NCBI GenBank assembly: GCA_964507795.1
Contig: CAZDQV010000001.1
Span: 1 to 64,000 of the forward strand
DNA: 64,000 nucleotides
Origin: UMGS973 sp964507795
Lineage (GTDB): Bacteria > Bacillota > Clostridia > Peptostreptococcales > Anaerovoracaceae
Direction: 5' to 3'
Below the pieces are notes generated by a model that made no database searches, had not been told where the DNA came from, and saw only the letters and a list, made by a program, of their open reading frames with translations. The position numbers and the translations under genes were made by a program. Positions 43,611 through 53,600 of this stretch are shown one piece after another (the stretch's first letter is position 1; each line of letters opens with the position of its first letter).

Positions 43611-46600
43611 ATGAGTTTAAGGAAATCACTTAGTCTGCTGCTCATATGCATATTACTTGCAGCAATGCTGCCGGTGCAGGTATTTGCTGATTTGAGCAGC
43701 AGCAGATCGGCAAAGTTCAAAGAAGGAGGAGTGTTATATGATGCTTATGGCAGGACTTATCAGTATGATAAGCAGTACTATATACAGGTATATCAGTACA
43801 ATTCTGATGGATCGAGGCGAAAAATCATACTCGACAACGAAAACACGTCGCCCAAAAGATCCTTTTTGATAAAACAGGGAGGTACCTCATATAGAGGATA
43901 CTGCGTAGAGCATGGCGTGTATACCAATGAGACACTTAACATGAAAGCCATGTCGCAGGAGGGCAATATATCATTTTACAAAGGGCTCAGCAAGTCTCAG
44001 CGGAAGAACATACAGCTTGCATTGCTTTATGGCTGGCAGTCAGGCAAGAGCATAACTGATGTGAAGGATACGCTTTTTACGAAGTCAAAATGGTATCAGA
44101 AAACATGCAACAAATACAACAAGGATGACTGGTATATTGCAACCCAGATGCTCATATGGGAAATTCAGCAGGGATACAGAGATTCTGATATGAATTACAA
44201 CAGCAAGACAGTATCGGGAAGCAAAGTGCACAAGGAACTTTGCTATTTGTCAGGAAATCCTGTGAGCATATATCATTACTCAAATTTCCTCAAAGGGCAG
44301 GGAGCATATGATATATACAAATTCATGGCTGATGCAATCAAAGCTCATGGAAACATTGCATCGGGTCTTAAAAGTACAGACAAATCAAATCCGAAAAAGA
44401 TAAAACTCGTGCGGGAAAAGGATGATGCGGGACAGCCGACTTCTGTTTGGTCAGCCGTTATAAGGGATAATGGCAAATACCCTGTCACAAAAGATGCTCT
44501 GGAAAATAAATATAGAGCAGTCAATATAGTTAAAGGCAAAAATAAAGACGACCTTAAAATTGAGCCTGTAAAATCAGATACAGGTGCATTGCAATACAAA
44601 ATAAGTTGGACAGGGGCAAGCAGTACGGACAGCCCGCCGGAAGATACTGTATTTACAATCGAAAGAGTATTTGATGCCGGCAGTGACACAATCAAAAACA
44701 ACCTGCTTTTCTGGTATTGGAATTCGGGATCTGGAGGCTGGCCAAACCACTGCCAGACTATAGTTACAGGCTCATGCAATCCGCAGTATTTCTATATAAG
44801 CCTTACAGCAAATGTGCCGGACACACCTGATACACCGGGAGAGGAAACAGAGCTTGGCGAGCCTGAATATTTCCCTGAGTTTGAGTTTCCTGTAAGCAAA
44901 CAGGACAAAAATCCGGGCTGGGACGGAGATGTTCATACCGGAATGGGTGATGCATCACTTGGTGCAACATATACTCTTTACAGAAACGGTGAAGCTGTTG
45001 ACAGTGTTACATTAAACGATAACGGTGAGCAGGAAGTTTTAAGGGACAAGCCGTGGGAGACGTCAGAGGGTTTTGACAGGACAGCGTCGGGTTCATATAT
45101 ACATAATACGCAAGACGGCGTACACTGCACTGTTACACCAATCCACACAGAGTGGAACGGCAAGATTACATATACTATCAGGGAAGAAGTGCCGGATGGC
45201 AGATTTTTAAACCCGGACAGTGGTGTCAGGGAGTACACTGTTACCTATATGGCATCAAGCAGCAATTCTCAAAGCTGCACGGGAGAACCTGCATGCTGGT
45301 CGGAAATACAATATGATGTAAAATGCATATCAGGTAATACAGCAATCAATATATCGGGAGATATTGCTGCGGCGGAGTCTGAAAACCCTGTTACCTTTAA
45401 TGAGGAAGTCTATATAAATGACTGCTATAGAGGCAAAATAACTCTGAGCAAATCTCTTGAAGATGAAAATGTATTTGACGATGTATCGCTTGGCGGAGGT
45501 AAAAGAAAATCAACAAATTCCGGCTGGAAGCTTTATCTCAAGTCAGGATTTGAGCAGAATAAATATATCAGATTCAAAAAAGAAGCGGACCTTGCAGATG
45601 GCACGGCTGTCTACAGAGCTCTCAGAGACAACACAGGGATTGACAATCAGAGCAATGAAATGAAAATAGGTTCAAACGGCTGCCTGATGATACTTGATGT
45701 TCCATATGGAGAATACTATATGGAAGAGGCAGTTACAGACGATGCATCGTTTGTAGCTGAAAAATTCACAGTTGTCATAGGTGAGCATAGTGGGGAGTAC
45801 TCAGAAGATGACAGATATGACAACAGATATGATTATGACATCAGGGATAAAAAAATAGAGAACAAGATTAAAATAGTCAAAACTGATGAAGAAACAGGCA
45901 AAACCGTGAGCCTTGCAGGAGGTACCAAATTCCGCATAAGATATATGGGAAATGTTCTCGAGTCAGATGTCACAACTTCCGCAAATTATGGCAAACTGCT
46001 CCCGAATGCAGCCTCAATCAACGATAAGACGGGAAATAATGACGAATTTGAATGCAATGAAAACGGGGAAATAATTATTCCATATATGCTCAAATTCGGC
46101 ACATACCGCATAGAAGAATTCACAGTGCCTGAAGGATACTATATCGGTGAAGAAGATGATGCGGTAAGATACTATACCTTCAATGTATCAAAGCAGAATA
46201 CTCATGAGGATGGCAACTTCGGTCAGATGGTGGATTACAATGGCATCATCTCTGAGGCAGACCCGTTATATAACAGCGAAAGCTGGCCGTACAAGACATA
46301 TTATCAGGCGGTTAGTATAGCAAACAAGCAGGCTAAGGGTGTAATAAGGATAGACAAAGAAGGTGAAATGTTTACCGGCTGGAAAAAGCTTGTTTCATCA
46401 GGCAGAGAAATGATGCAGCCAGTATATGAAGGGGCCAAAAAACTTGCAGGTGCAGTATTTGGAATATTTGCGGCAGATGATGTGCTCCTTGCAGATGGCA
46501 ATGACGGTGCTGAAATTTATGATGCTGATACGAATGAAAAAATCAGTATCCCTGTTACATTGAGCACACATGATTCAAACGACACAGAAACAGTGCAAAG

Positions 46601-49600
46601 CCTTCTTGGAAAGATATATGAGGCGGATGTATATGAAACGGGAAGCCTTGATCACAGCAGCGGTGCGAAGCTTTGGTATATGCTTGAGCGCCAGGCTTCA
46701 GAAGGCAATGTGAAACGCAGTATCTATGTCACACCGGAGCAAAAGGACACAGAGTATTCATACATATACGAAAAGGAAGATGAAGATTTTACTTACAGAT
46801 ATGATGTCAATGTGAAAATGCAATACCAGGCGGGAGGCAGCAATATTACCGAGTTTGAAATCATAAAGAGTACGATTACCAAAAAAGGTGGAGTTGCAGA
46901 GATAAACTCAACAGAGCCTGTGCAGTATCTGGCGGAAACCCTCATTCCAAATGACTCGTGGGGGGATCCCGAAGGTAATGTCCTCGACTTTTCGTACAGG
47001 AAATTCATATATGAGGCAGATGGCGCGCAGGGAAGTGACTGGAATGGAAATACCGTTGATTTTTCTGAAGGTGCAGCGGCAAGAGCAGTAAATGAAGAAG
47101 GAAATTTTGTAATTACAGCTCAAACAGGTGAAAACCCGGAAGACATTTCATACAGTGTGCTTTTGACAGATGGAAGCAGTGTCAGCTGCGATGTAAATGG
47201 CAATTTCCAGACAGCACTCATAGAGATATATGATGTCTCATATACAACCAAAGGTGCAGATGAAGAAACATATGACTTTGCATGGGACGGGTTTGAACTT
47301 CTGACAGCAGCAGGAGAAGACAGTGCAACAACAGAAATAACAGCGCAGGGTGGCAGCCCGCAAATAAGCTGCGGCATAGGCTATAATGCAAATACAGACG
47401 GTCTCAAAACAGTATTTACAGCAACAGAGCCGAAGGCACCTGTATATTTTATGAATAGAGACGGTGTGAAAACGCAGATGTATTACTTTGGAGGCAAACT
47501 CAAGGCAGATATAACCATACCTGCCGATGCCGTAAAAACAGGCTGGGAAACCACAGTACCTGAAATCAAAGTAAGAAACACTGACGGAGAAGGCGGAACC
47601 TCTGAGAATGTTCTGGACTGGTTTGCAGAGCTTGATTCCGATAATCAGAAAGAAGTATTTACTCCATACAGTGGCATTACAGTTACGGCCAGATACAATG
47701 GAGGCAGCAAAAATCCTGTATATTATACAGTTGAAATAATATCAGATAAAGATGAACAAAGCCCTGTAGAGATAACATATTCAGACGGATATACTGCAAA
47801 ACTTTACTGCAGTAATGCCTCTTCAGGAAACGGTGTCGGTGTTATGGAGCTTGCAAACGTATACAGAACGAACAGATACCCTCTCTCAAGGCTGGTAGAG
47901 GTAATAACCACAGATGAAAACGGATATGCCCAATCAGGAGAGCTGCCTCTTGGAAAATATGTGGTAAGAGAACTCAATGCAGCTTCAGGGTATGTGACAG
48001 ATGATACGGCTTATGAAGTGGAGCTCAAATACAAAGACCAGAATACAAGGCTCGTATGGGCAGATATCAAGGCACAAAACAAAGCATACAGCGTTGAAAT
48101 TGATCTCCAAAAAGCCTTTGAAACAGCATATGGCTCAGGTAAATACGAAAGAGATGGGAATGCTCTGTTTGGTATATATACGGCAGAGGAAATATCAGCA
48201 TCAGCACAAAGTGCAGACAAAGAAACAGTTTCATCTGTAGGAAAAGATACACTTGTTGATACAATAACGGCTGGCAAATCAGGCAAAGGTGTATTGAAAA
48301 CTAAATTGCCTGAGGGTAGATATTACATCAAAGAAATCAAAACAAAACAGGGATATAAACTGGATGACACTCCGTTCTATTTTGCAGTGGGAGACAAACA
48401 GGCAAAAACAAACAGTGCACTGGAATTCGATTATGAGGAGCCTGGCATAAGCGGTAAAGCTGTCATGAGCTGTGCCGGCAGGACAGTTGTTACAATTGAT
48501 GTGAAAAAGAGATTCCCTATGCTTGATATTACTGTTGATGATGCTTCATATTCACTTGATAAGAGTAGTGAATCAGACAATATCAATATAACAGCGGATA
48601 AAGACAAAACGACAGTGAAGCTGCTTATCTGCGACGGTGAAGAAAAAACCGTCAAACTGCCGGGAATACAAAAGGTGCTCAAAATCAGAACAGAAGGCAA
48701 TACATACAGCTATGACCTTGACGGTACATCGGGCACATATACGCCTGATACAGTTTGCACAGGATATCTTGCATCATTTGAAAAAATATTTGAAGCGGAG
48801 GATAATGCAGCAGAGCCTGTGATGTTGCCTGTTACAGAAACAGTGCAATTTACAGCAGCAGGAGAAAACCCGTCAAAACTTGATATTGTGCTTACACATA
48901 CGCCGAAAACATATGAAGAGGAGACGTCAGAAGGCAACATTACCAAAGCGTTGACTGACGATAATGGTAAACAGGTTTATGAACACAAGGCAGAAATTGA
49001 CGTAAACTGTGGAGACGGACCGGTATTGCTTAATGCGGGAGAAAAAACAGAATTCAGTGACTGCAAAGGAACTTTCTTCAAAATAGGGCTTGATGCAGAC
49101 GGCAAGTTAAAAGTATCCGCATATGGATATCCTGATGAAAGCATTTCTGGAGAGAAAGAACCACAAGCTTTAGCGGGCAGTGAGCCTCTGCCTGTTAAAT
49201 TCACCAAAAGTGTGACTCATGCAAGAACAGACAGAAGTGCAGATGCAGTGCAAATAAAAATAAATTCAAATGATAACATTAATGCCGGTGATATCTATAA
49301 CGAAAAGGAAAAGACTGAAAATCCGGGGATACCGACTTATGTAAAGGGTGTGACAGATACTCCCGAAAAGAAAGGGAACATTGAAATCATCAAGACAGAT
49401 GCTGACGGGGGCAATCTGCTTGAGGGAGCAAAGTTCAGAATATGGAGTGACGATGAAAGCTTCGGCGAAAGATATGAGATTACTGATGAAGAGGGCAAAA
49501 TCTTAATTTCAGATCTTGAAGAGGGCACATACTATATCTGTGAAGTGGAGGCACCGGACGGATATGTTCCAGAGGATACAGTGTACAAACTTAATGTTAC

Positions 49601-49835
49601 AGCAGATGAAACTGCTGCAATCAATATTGAAAACAGCAGAGTGCCGGAGATTGAAACACCGGACGAGCCGGAAAAAGATAAACCGAAAAAAGTCAAAGAA
49701 GTTAAAGATAAAGTACCTGAGACAGGAGATGAGACGGGCATAATGACATACATTGCAATCATATGTGCAATACTCTTTGCAGGTCTGATGATGCTGGTAA
49801 GACGATTTGTTGCGGATGCAATTAAAAAACGTTAG
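43611..49835 (+). CDS. Giant thioester-domain cell-wall adhesin with SpaA/Cna-B repeats and VPETG anchor
   Basis: A 2074-residue surface protein. A signal peptide (LLLICILLAAMLPVQVFA) ends near residue 26. Residues about 90-200 form a thioester domain with Cys98 in GYCVEHG and Gln179 in TQMLIWE, a pair that can make an internal thioester and bind host surfaces covalently. Many Cna-B/SpaA-type beta domains follow (for example GKIKIVKT-type and GNIEIIKTDADGGNLLEGAKF starts, and GTYYICEVEAPDGY ends), as stalk modules with isopeptide bonds. The C-terminus has a sortase signal, VPETG near residue 2035, a hydrophobic helix and a basic tail. No sortase gene is in the window. ATG 43611 follows AAAGGAG. 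Confidence 0.92.
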   Translation: MSLRKSLSLLLICILLAAMLPVQVFADLSSSRSAKFKEGGVLYDAYGRTYQYDKQYYIQVYQYNSDGSRRKIILDNENTSPKRSFLIKQGGTSYRGYCVEHGVYTNETLNMKAMSQEGNISFYKGLSKSQRKNIQLALLYGWQSGKSITDVKDTLFTKSKWYQKTCNKYNKDDWYIATQMLIWEIQQGYRDSDMNYNSKTVSGSKVHKELCYLSGNPVSIYHYSNFLKGQGAYDIYKFMADAIKAHGNIASGLKSTDKSNPKKIKLVREKDDAGQPTSVWSAVIRDNGKYPVTKDALENKYRAVNIVKGKNKDDLKIEPVKSDTGALQYKISWTGASSTDSPPEDTVFTIERVFDAGSDTIKNNLLFWYWNSGSGGWPNHCQTIVTGSCNPQYFYISLTANVPDTPDTPGEETELGEPEYFPEFEFPVSKQDKNPGWDGDVHTGMGDASLGATYTLYRNGEAVDSVTLNDNGEQEVLRDKPWETSEGFDRTASGSYIHNTQDGVHCTVTPIHTEWNGKITYTIREEVPDGRFLNPDSGVREYTVTYMASSSNSQSCTGEPACWSEIQYDVKCISGNTAINISGDIAAAESENPVTFNEEVYINDCYRGKITLSKSLEDENVFDDVSLGGGKRKSTNSGWKLYLKSGFEQNKYIRFKKEADLADGTAVYRALRDNTGIDNQSNEMKIGSNGCLMILDVPYGEYYMEEAVTDDASFVAEKFTVVIGEHSGEYSEDDRYDNRYDYDIRDKKIENKIKIVKTDEETGKTVSLAGGTKFRIRYMGNVLESDVTTSANYGKLLPNAASINDKTGNNDEFECNENGEIIIPYMLKFGTYRIEEFTVPEGYYIGEEDDAVRYYTFNVSKQNTHEDGNFGQMVDYNGIISEADPLYNSESWPYKTYYQAVSIANKQAKGVIRIDKEGEMFTGWKKLVSSGREMMQPVYEGAKKLAGAVFGIFAADDVLLADGNDGAEIYDADTNEKISIPVTLSTHDSNDTETVQSLLGKIYEADVYETGSLDHSSGAKLWYMLERQASEGNVKRSIYVTPEQKDTEYSYIYEKEDEDFTYRYDVNVKMQYQAGGSNITEFEIIKSTITKKGGVAEINSTEPVQYLAETLIPNDSWGDPEGNVLDFSYRKFIYEADGAQGSDWNGNTVDFSEGAAARAVNEEGNFVITAQTGENPEDISYSVLLTDGSSVSCDVNGNFQTALIEIYDVSYTTKGADEETYDFAWDGFELLTAAGEDSATTEITAQGGSPQISCGIGYNANTDGLKTVFTATEPKAPVYFMNRDGVKTQMYYFGGKLKADITIPADAVKTGWETTVPEIKVRNTDGEGGTSENVLDWFAELDSDNQKEVFTPYSGITVTARYNGGSKNPVYYTVEIISDKDEQSPVEITYSDGYTAKLYCSNASSGNGVGVMELANVYRTNRYPLSRLVEVITTDENGYAQSGELPLGKYVVRELNAASGYVTDDTAYEVELKYKDQNTRLVWADIKAQNKAYSVEIDLQKAFETAYGSGKYERDGNALFGIYTAEEISASAQSADKETVSSVGKDTLVDTITAGKSGKGVLKTKLPEGRYYIKEIKTKQGYKLDDTPFYFAVGDKQAKTNSALEFDYEEPGISGKAVMSCAGRTVVTIDVKKRFPMLDITVDDASYSLDKSSESDNINITADKDKTTVKLLICDGEEKTVKLPGIQKVLKIRTEGNTYSYDLDGTSGTYTPDTVCTGYLASFEKIFEAEDNAAEPVMLPVTETVQFTAAGENPSKLDIVLTHTPKTYEEETSEGNITKALTDDNGKQVYEHKAEIDVNCGDGPVLLNAGEKTEFSDCKGTFFKIGLDADGKLKVSAYGYPDESISGEKEPQALAGSEPLPVKFTKSVTHARTDRSADAVQIKINSNDNINAGDIYNEKEKTENPGIPTYVKGVTDTPEKKGNIEIIKTDADGGNLLEGAKFRIWSDDESFGERYEITDEEGKILISDLEEGTYYICEVEAPDGYVPEDTVYKLNVTADETAAINIENSRVPEIETPDEPEKDKPKKVKEVKDKVPETGDETGIMTYIAIICAILFAGLMMLVRRFVADAIKKR

Positions 49836-49892
49836 AAGGCCTGCAGGGCGTTAGCTTGAAATTTGTTCAAGCCACCTGGCTGGGGTTAATGC

Positions 49893-49941
49893 CTCAGCTC
49901 AGGTGTATTTGATTTTTGTTTTTTTCTAAAAACCAGCCACA
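49893..49941 (+). terminator. Terminator after the adhesin gene
   Basis: CACCTG pairs with CAGGTG around a second stem (GCTGGGG/CCTCAGC) and is followed by a T-rich run. An earlier small stem AGCTTGAA/TTCAAGC lies just before. Confidence 0.8.
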
Positions 49942-49947
49942 AAACTC

Positions 49948-49992
49948 TTCCCAAAGTAAATTCCACTGTGGAATTTACTTTGGGAATTAACT
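49948..49992 (-). repeat. 45-bp palindromic repeat, copy 2
   Basis: A perfect palindrome with 19-bp arms around one central base (49948-49986), plus the outer AATTAACT, which makes it match copy 1 at 29055-29099 in reverse orientation with 42 of 45 bases. It lies between the adhesin terminator and the rpsF promoter and encodes nothing. Confidence 0.82.
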
Positions 49993-50019
49993 ACAGTGGA
50001 AACCAGTATAAAAAAATGT

Positions 50020-50048
50020 TTGATTTTCCCTCGGAGATAATATATAAT
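50020..50048 (+). promoter_or_regulatory. Promoter of rpsF-ssb-rpsR
   Basis: TTGATT (50020-50025), a 17-bp spacer and perfect TATAAT (50043-50048). Confidence 0.72.
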
Positions 50049-50059
50049 ATGCTTGTTGT

Positions 50060-50165
50060 CTCGTGTTTGGGACAGCTATTTTGACAAACCTTGTGTCGGG
50101 AGTGTATGTTTACACTATGCACATCGCATATCCAGACCTGGCACCGCTTAGTCCAGAAGGAGGTG
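50060..50165 (+). promoter_or_regulatory. Possible S6:S18 autoregulatory leader
   Basis: The leader of over 100 nt before rpsF contains GGCACCGC in an otherwise paired region, like the CCG bulge that binds the S6:S18 complex in many bacteria. Identification rests on position and this short motif. Confidence 0.4.
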
Positions 50166-50171
50166 AAACAA

Positions 50172-50459
50172 ATGACAAATTATGAGCTCATGTTCATTAT
50201 TGACCCTGCATTGGAAGACGAGAAAAAGGACGCTACAGTTGAAACCGTAAAAGGAATCATCGAAGCTGACGGCACTGTCGGAGAAGTAGATGTATGGGGA
50301 CTTAAAAAACTCGCATATCCTATCCAGAAGAAAAACGAAGGATACTATGTAGTAGTTACATTCCAGGCCAGTCCGGAATTACCAAAAGAACTTGACAGAA
50401 GACTTAGAATTTCTGAAGCAGTAATGAGACATCTTATAATCAACAAAGATGAACAGTAA
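50172..50459 (+). CDS. rpsF: 30S ribosomal protein S6
   Basis: A 95-residue ribosomal protein starting MTNYELMFIIDPALEDEKKD, with the internal LKKLAYPIQKKNEGYYVV and the C-terminal RISEAVMRHLIINKDEQ typical of S6. It binds S18 on the 30S platform. ATG 50172 follows GGAGGTG; the longer frame upstream lies in the leader. It is first gene of the rpsF-ssb-rpsR operon. Confidence 0.97.
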   Translation: MTNYELMFIIDPALEDEKKDATVETVKGIIEADGTVGEVDVWGLKKLAYPIQKKNEGYYVVVTFQASPELPKELDRRLRISEAVMRHLIINKDEQ

Positions 50460-50473
50460 GGAAGGAGCCCGGC

Positions 50474-50878
50474 ATGAACAGTGTAGTATTAATCGGCAGA
50501 CTTACAAGAGATCCTGAAGTAAGATATACCCAGGATCAGATGGCGATTGCCAGATTTGCTGTTGCAATAGACAGACCCGTAAGCGCCGGCAAAGAAAAAC
50601 AGACGGACTTTCCCAATGTAGTTGTATTTGGCAGACAGGCCGAAAACTGTGAGAGATTTCTTTCCAAGGGCAGACTTGTAGGTATCCAGGGAAGAATCCA
50701 GACAGGCAGCTATACTAACAAAGACGGCAACAAGGTTTATACGACCGAGGTTGTTGCCAGCAGAGTTGAATTCCTTGAATGGGGAGACAGACCATCAGGC
50801 GGAACCGTACAGCCAAGACAGGATGATGATATCCCTGCAGGCTTCGAGGCACTTGAAGATGAAGATATCCCGTTCTAG
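50474..50878 (+). CDS. ssb: Single-stranded DNA-binding protein
   Basis: A 134-residue OB-fold protein: MNSVVLIGRLTRDPEVRYT at the start, VVFGRQAENCERFLSKGRLVGIQGRIQTGSY in the core, and the acidic partner-binding tail DEDIPF. It coats single-stranded DNA at replication forks. ATG 50474 follows AAGGAAGGAG. It lies between rpsF and rpsR as usual in Firmicutes. Confidence 0.97.
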   Translation: MNSVVLIGRLTRDPEVRYTQDQMAIARFAVAIDRPVSAGKEKQTDFPNVVVFGRQAENCERFLSKGRLVGIQGRIQTGSYTNKDGNKVYTTEVVASRVEFLEWGDRPSGGTVQPRQDDDIPAGFEALEDEDIPF

Positions 50879-50904
50879 GCTTTCAGGAAAGGAGATAATC
50901 TACT

Positions 50905-51138
50905 ATGATGGATAGAAAACGCGGTGGCATGAGAAGAAAAAAAGTATGCCAGTTCTGTGCAGATAAAACCGAAACTATCGACTACAAAGATGTTGAAAAG
51001 TTAAGGAAATACGTTACAGAGAGAGGTAAGATTTTACCTAAGAGAATAACTGGTACTTGTGCTATGCACCAGAGAGAAGTAACAAAGGCTATCAAGAGAG
51101 CCAGAATCGTTGCTTTATTACCATATACTGCTGAATAA
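50905..51138 (+). CDS. rpsR: 30S ribosomal protein S18
   Basis: A 77-residue protein with KKVCQFCADK and TGTCAMHQREVTKAIKRARIVALLPY. The two Cys of the first motif and the Cys/His of the second suggest the zinc-binding (C+) form of S18. ATG 50905 follows AAAGGAG; a second ATG is adjacent. Confidence 0.97.
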   Translation: MMDRKRGGMRRKKVCQFCADKTETIDYKDVEKLRKYVTERGKILPKRITGTCAMHQREVTKAIKRARIVALLPYTAE

Positions 51139-51161
51139 TACGCAGCATATAACAGCAAATA

Positions 51162-51200
51162 ACCGGAATGAGTATTTTACTTGTTCCGGTATTTTATTTT
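51162..51200 (+). terminator. Terminator after rpsR
   Basis: ACCGGAA (51162-51168) pairs with TTCCGGT (51184-51190), followed by ATTTTATTTT. Confidence 0.82.
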
Positions 51201-51252
51201 ACGGACAAAAATGATAAACTGTATATATAAATATTGCAGAGGAGTGAGGTCA

Positions 51253-52053
51253 TTGAGGACAGGATTTATAGGTGCAGGCAATATGGGTGGTGCCATATTG
51301 AGAAGTTTTGCATCATCAGAGCACATAGACAGTGGCAACCTGTATGTTTATAGCAGAACGAAATCAAAAACACAAAAGCTCGCAGAGGAGCTTGGCGTTA
51401 GAACATGTGACAGTGCAGTAGAGCTTGCACGCATTTGTGATATCATTATCATCGGCGTCAAACCGGATACAGTAGCAGATGTAATCAAACAGATAAAGCC
51501 TGTATATACGCCGGACAAAATAGTGATTTCAATGGCTGCGGGTATCAGCATCAGTGCCGTTGAAGACATGCTGGGCAAACAGGCAAAAATAATCAGAATT
51601 ATGCCTAATACACCTGTTGCAGTAGACGAAGGCATGACAGCCATATTTGTAAATGACAATATTTCAAAAGAAGACAAGCAGATTGTATATGATATGTTCA
51701 GCCAGAGCGGCAGGGCAGAATTTGCAGATGAATCCCTGATCCATTGCATTATAGGGGTGTCAGGCTCAAGCCCAGCGTATACATATATGTATATAGATGC
51801 ACTTGCCAGGGCAGCACAGGCAGAAGGCATGGAAATAAACAGGGCGATAGAATTTGCAGCCCAGTCTGTTTTGGGAGCTGCAAAAATGGTGCTTAAGACA
51901 GGCAAAAGCCCGAAGGAGCTGCGAGATAATGTATGCTCACCCGGAGGCACTACAATAGAGGCAGTAAAAAAACTTCAGCAAAACGGATTTATAGAGAAAC
52001 TTACAGAAGGGTTTGATGCCTGTGTCAGGAAATCGGAGGATATGAGCAGATGA
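51253..52053 (+). CDS. proC: Pyrroline-5-carboxylate reductase
   Basis: It performs the last step of proline synthesis with NAD(P)H. The 266-residue protein starts RTGFIGAGNMGGAIL (dinucleotide loop), and has GVKPDTVADV, ISMAAGISISAVEDML, IRIMPNTPVAVDEGM, GVSGSSPAYTYMYIDALA and VCSPGGTTIEAV. TTG 51253 is chosen because GGAGTGAGG at 51241-51249 precedes it; the frame upstream has no family similarity. Its end overlaps the Nudix gene start by 4 nt. Confidence 0.95.
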   Translation: MRTGFIGAGNMGGAILRSFASSEHIDSGNLYVYSRTKSKTQKLAEELGVRTCDSAVELARICDIIIIGVKPDTVADVIKQIKPVYTPDKIVISMAAGISISAVEDMLGKQAKIIRIMPNTPVAVDEGMTAIFVNDNISKEDKQIVYDMFSQSGRAEFADESLIHCIIGVSGSSPAYTYMYIDALARAAQAEGMEINRAIEFAAQSVLGAAKMVLKTGKSPKELRDNVCSPGGTTIEAVKKLQQNGFIEKLTEGFDACVRKSEDMSR

Positions 52054-52610
52054 TAGTCGAAGAAAAAACAATATCAAGCGAAATGATATATGAGGGTGCC
52101 ATATTAAACCTCAGAAAAGATAAGGTTACAGTTAAAGACGGCAAAACCGCATATAGAGAAATAATAGAGCACAACGGTGCAGTAGCACTTGTTCCCGTCA
52201 CAGAGGATGGCAATGTGGTGATGGTAAGACAGTATCGCAAAGCCTGCGAAAAAGCACTTCTTGAAATTCCTGCAGGCAAAATAGACAGAGGAGAAGAGCC
52301 GTCTGTATGTGCCGCAAGAGAGCTCAGAGAAGAAACAGGTTACAGTGCGGCCAATATTGAGCTTATGAGCGAATTTTATGTTGCCTGCGGATACAGCGGA
52401 GAGAGAATATCCATATATCTTTGTACCGGACTTACTGCAGGCGACACCGACTTTGATGAAGATGAGGCACTTGACATAATCGAAATGCCTTTTGATGAGC
52501 TTTATAATATGTGTATGAATAATGAGCTTGAAGATTCCAAGACGATAGTAGGAATACTTATGGCAAAAGAAAAGCTGTTCCAGAATGAGGCGGCACAAGA
52601 GACGCTGTAG
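52050..52610 (+). CDS. Nudix hydrolase (ADP-ribose pyrophosphatase type)
   Basis: A 186-residue enzyme with the Nudix box GKIDRGEEPSVCAARELREE followed by TGY, metal-binding Glu residues included. NGAVALVPV and VRQYRKACEKALLEIPAG match the ADP-ribose/NudF branch, which splits ADP-ribose to AMP and ribose-5-phosphate. It overlaps proC (ATGA), so the two are coupled. It could help clear ADP-ribose released by enzymes such as the ART-like protein at 12479, though that link is speculative. Confidence 0.9.
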   Translation: MIVEEKTISSEMIYEGAILNLRKDKVTVKDGKTAYREIIEHNGAVALVPVTEDGNVVMVRQYRKACEKALLEIPAGKIDRGEEPSVCAARELREETGYSAANIELMSEFYVACGYSGERISIYLCTGLTAGDTDFDEDEALDIIEMPFDELYNMCMNNELEDSKTIVGILMAKEKLFQNEAAQETL

Positions 52611-52619
52611 AGGAATGAT

Positions 52620-53501
52620 ATGTATATAGATGAATTCACAGATTATCTCAAAAATACAAAAAAAGCTTCTGCAAATACCATAGAGGCATACAGAAGAGAC
52701 ATTGACAGCTTCAAGCGATATATGGAGGGAAACAGTGCAAACAATCTTGCAGCCGCGGTAAGCACGGATATAACAGGATATATGCTAAAGCTCAGAAGCG
52801 AAGGTAAATCAGCATCTACTATAAACAGGAAACTTGCATCATTGCGTGCTTTTTATTCATTCCTTTCCGGCAAAGGTTATATCAGATGTAACCCGGCAGC
52901 AGAGCTTACAGTTCCAAGAAGCAAAACCAGGGAGCTTGAATATCTCAGCATAGATGAAATCGAGCAGCTGCTTGCACTTCCTGATGAAACCGCATCAGGC
53001 ATCAGAGACCGGGCAATACTTGAAATAATGTATGCTACAGGAATGAGAGTAAATGAACTGATACAGGCAGAGGTGGCAGATGTCAATACAGTGCTTGGGT
53101 TTGTTTCTTTTGATGGCTCTCATGGCAAAGCACGCATTGTGCCTATGGGAAGAGCAGCAAGAGCCGCTGTTGAAACATATATCAAAGAAGCAAGGCACCA
53201 GCTTTTAAAAGGCAGAGAAGATTGCGGGATACTGTTTCTGAATCATTACGGGCAGCCTCTGACAAGACAGGGACTTTGGAAGATAATAAGTGGATATGGA
53301 GAGAAAGCAGGATTTGAAACAAAGCTGACACCGCACATGCTGCGAAACTCATTTGCAGTTCACATGATTGAAAACGGAGCTGATATCAAATCTCTTCAGG
53401 AACTTATGGGGCATGAAGATATCACTGCAATGCAGATATATATGAACATCAAAAAAAGCAGAATCAAAGAAGTGTACGACAGCACTCATCCAAGAGCCTG
53501 A
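52620..53501 (+). CDS. XerD-like tyrosine recombinase
   Basis: A 293-residue site-specific recombinase with an N-terminal SAM-like core-binding domain (YLKNTKKASANTIEAYRRDI) and the catalytic domain: Arg in YATGMRVNEL near 143, His/Arg in HMLRNSFAVHM near 239-242, His in MGHEDI and Tyr in MQIYMNI near 275. The length, lack of flanking mobile genes and chromosomal context (proC, Nudix) fit XerD for chromosome dimer resolution. Usual Xer proteins have QIYTHV; the MNI variant here is slightly unusual. Confidence 0.85.
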   Translation: MYIDEFTDYLKNTKKASANTIEAYRRDIDSFKRYMEGNSANNLAAAVSTDITGYMLKLRSEGKSASTINRKLASLRAFYSFLSGKGYIRCNPAAELTVPRSKTRELEYLSIDEIEQLLALPDETASGIRDRAILEIMYATGMRVNELIQAEVADVNTVLGFVSFDGSHGKARIVPMGRAARAAVETYIKEARHQLLKGREDCGILFLNHYGQPLTRQGLWKIISGYGEKAGFETKLTPHMLRNSFAVHMIENGADIKSLQELMGHEDITAMQIYMNIKKSRIKEVYDSTHPRA

Positions 53502-53600
53502 CTTTACATAAAAACACAGTGCTTGTTGACAAGGACTGTTGTATGTGGTACAAATTAGGCAACAGACAAAATGCGTTTTGTTAGAATGCGGATAGGACAG

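Noticed and set aside
50091..50171. 27-residue N-terminal extension of rpsF
   Set aside because: S6 proteins begin at MTNYELMF; the GGAGGTG site lies just before ATG 50172.
52620..53501. Phage or mobile-element integrase
   Set aside because: Length, domain layout and setting beside proC and a Nudix gene fit a chromosomal XerD; there are no att-like repeats or phage genes nearby.
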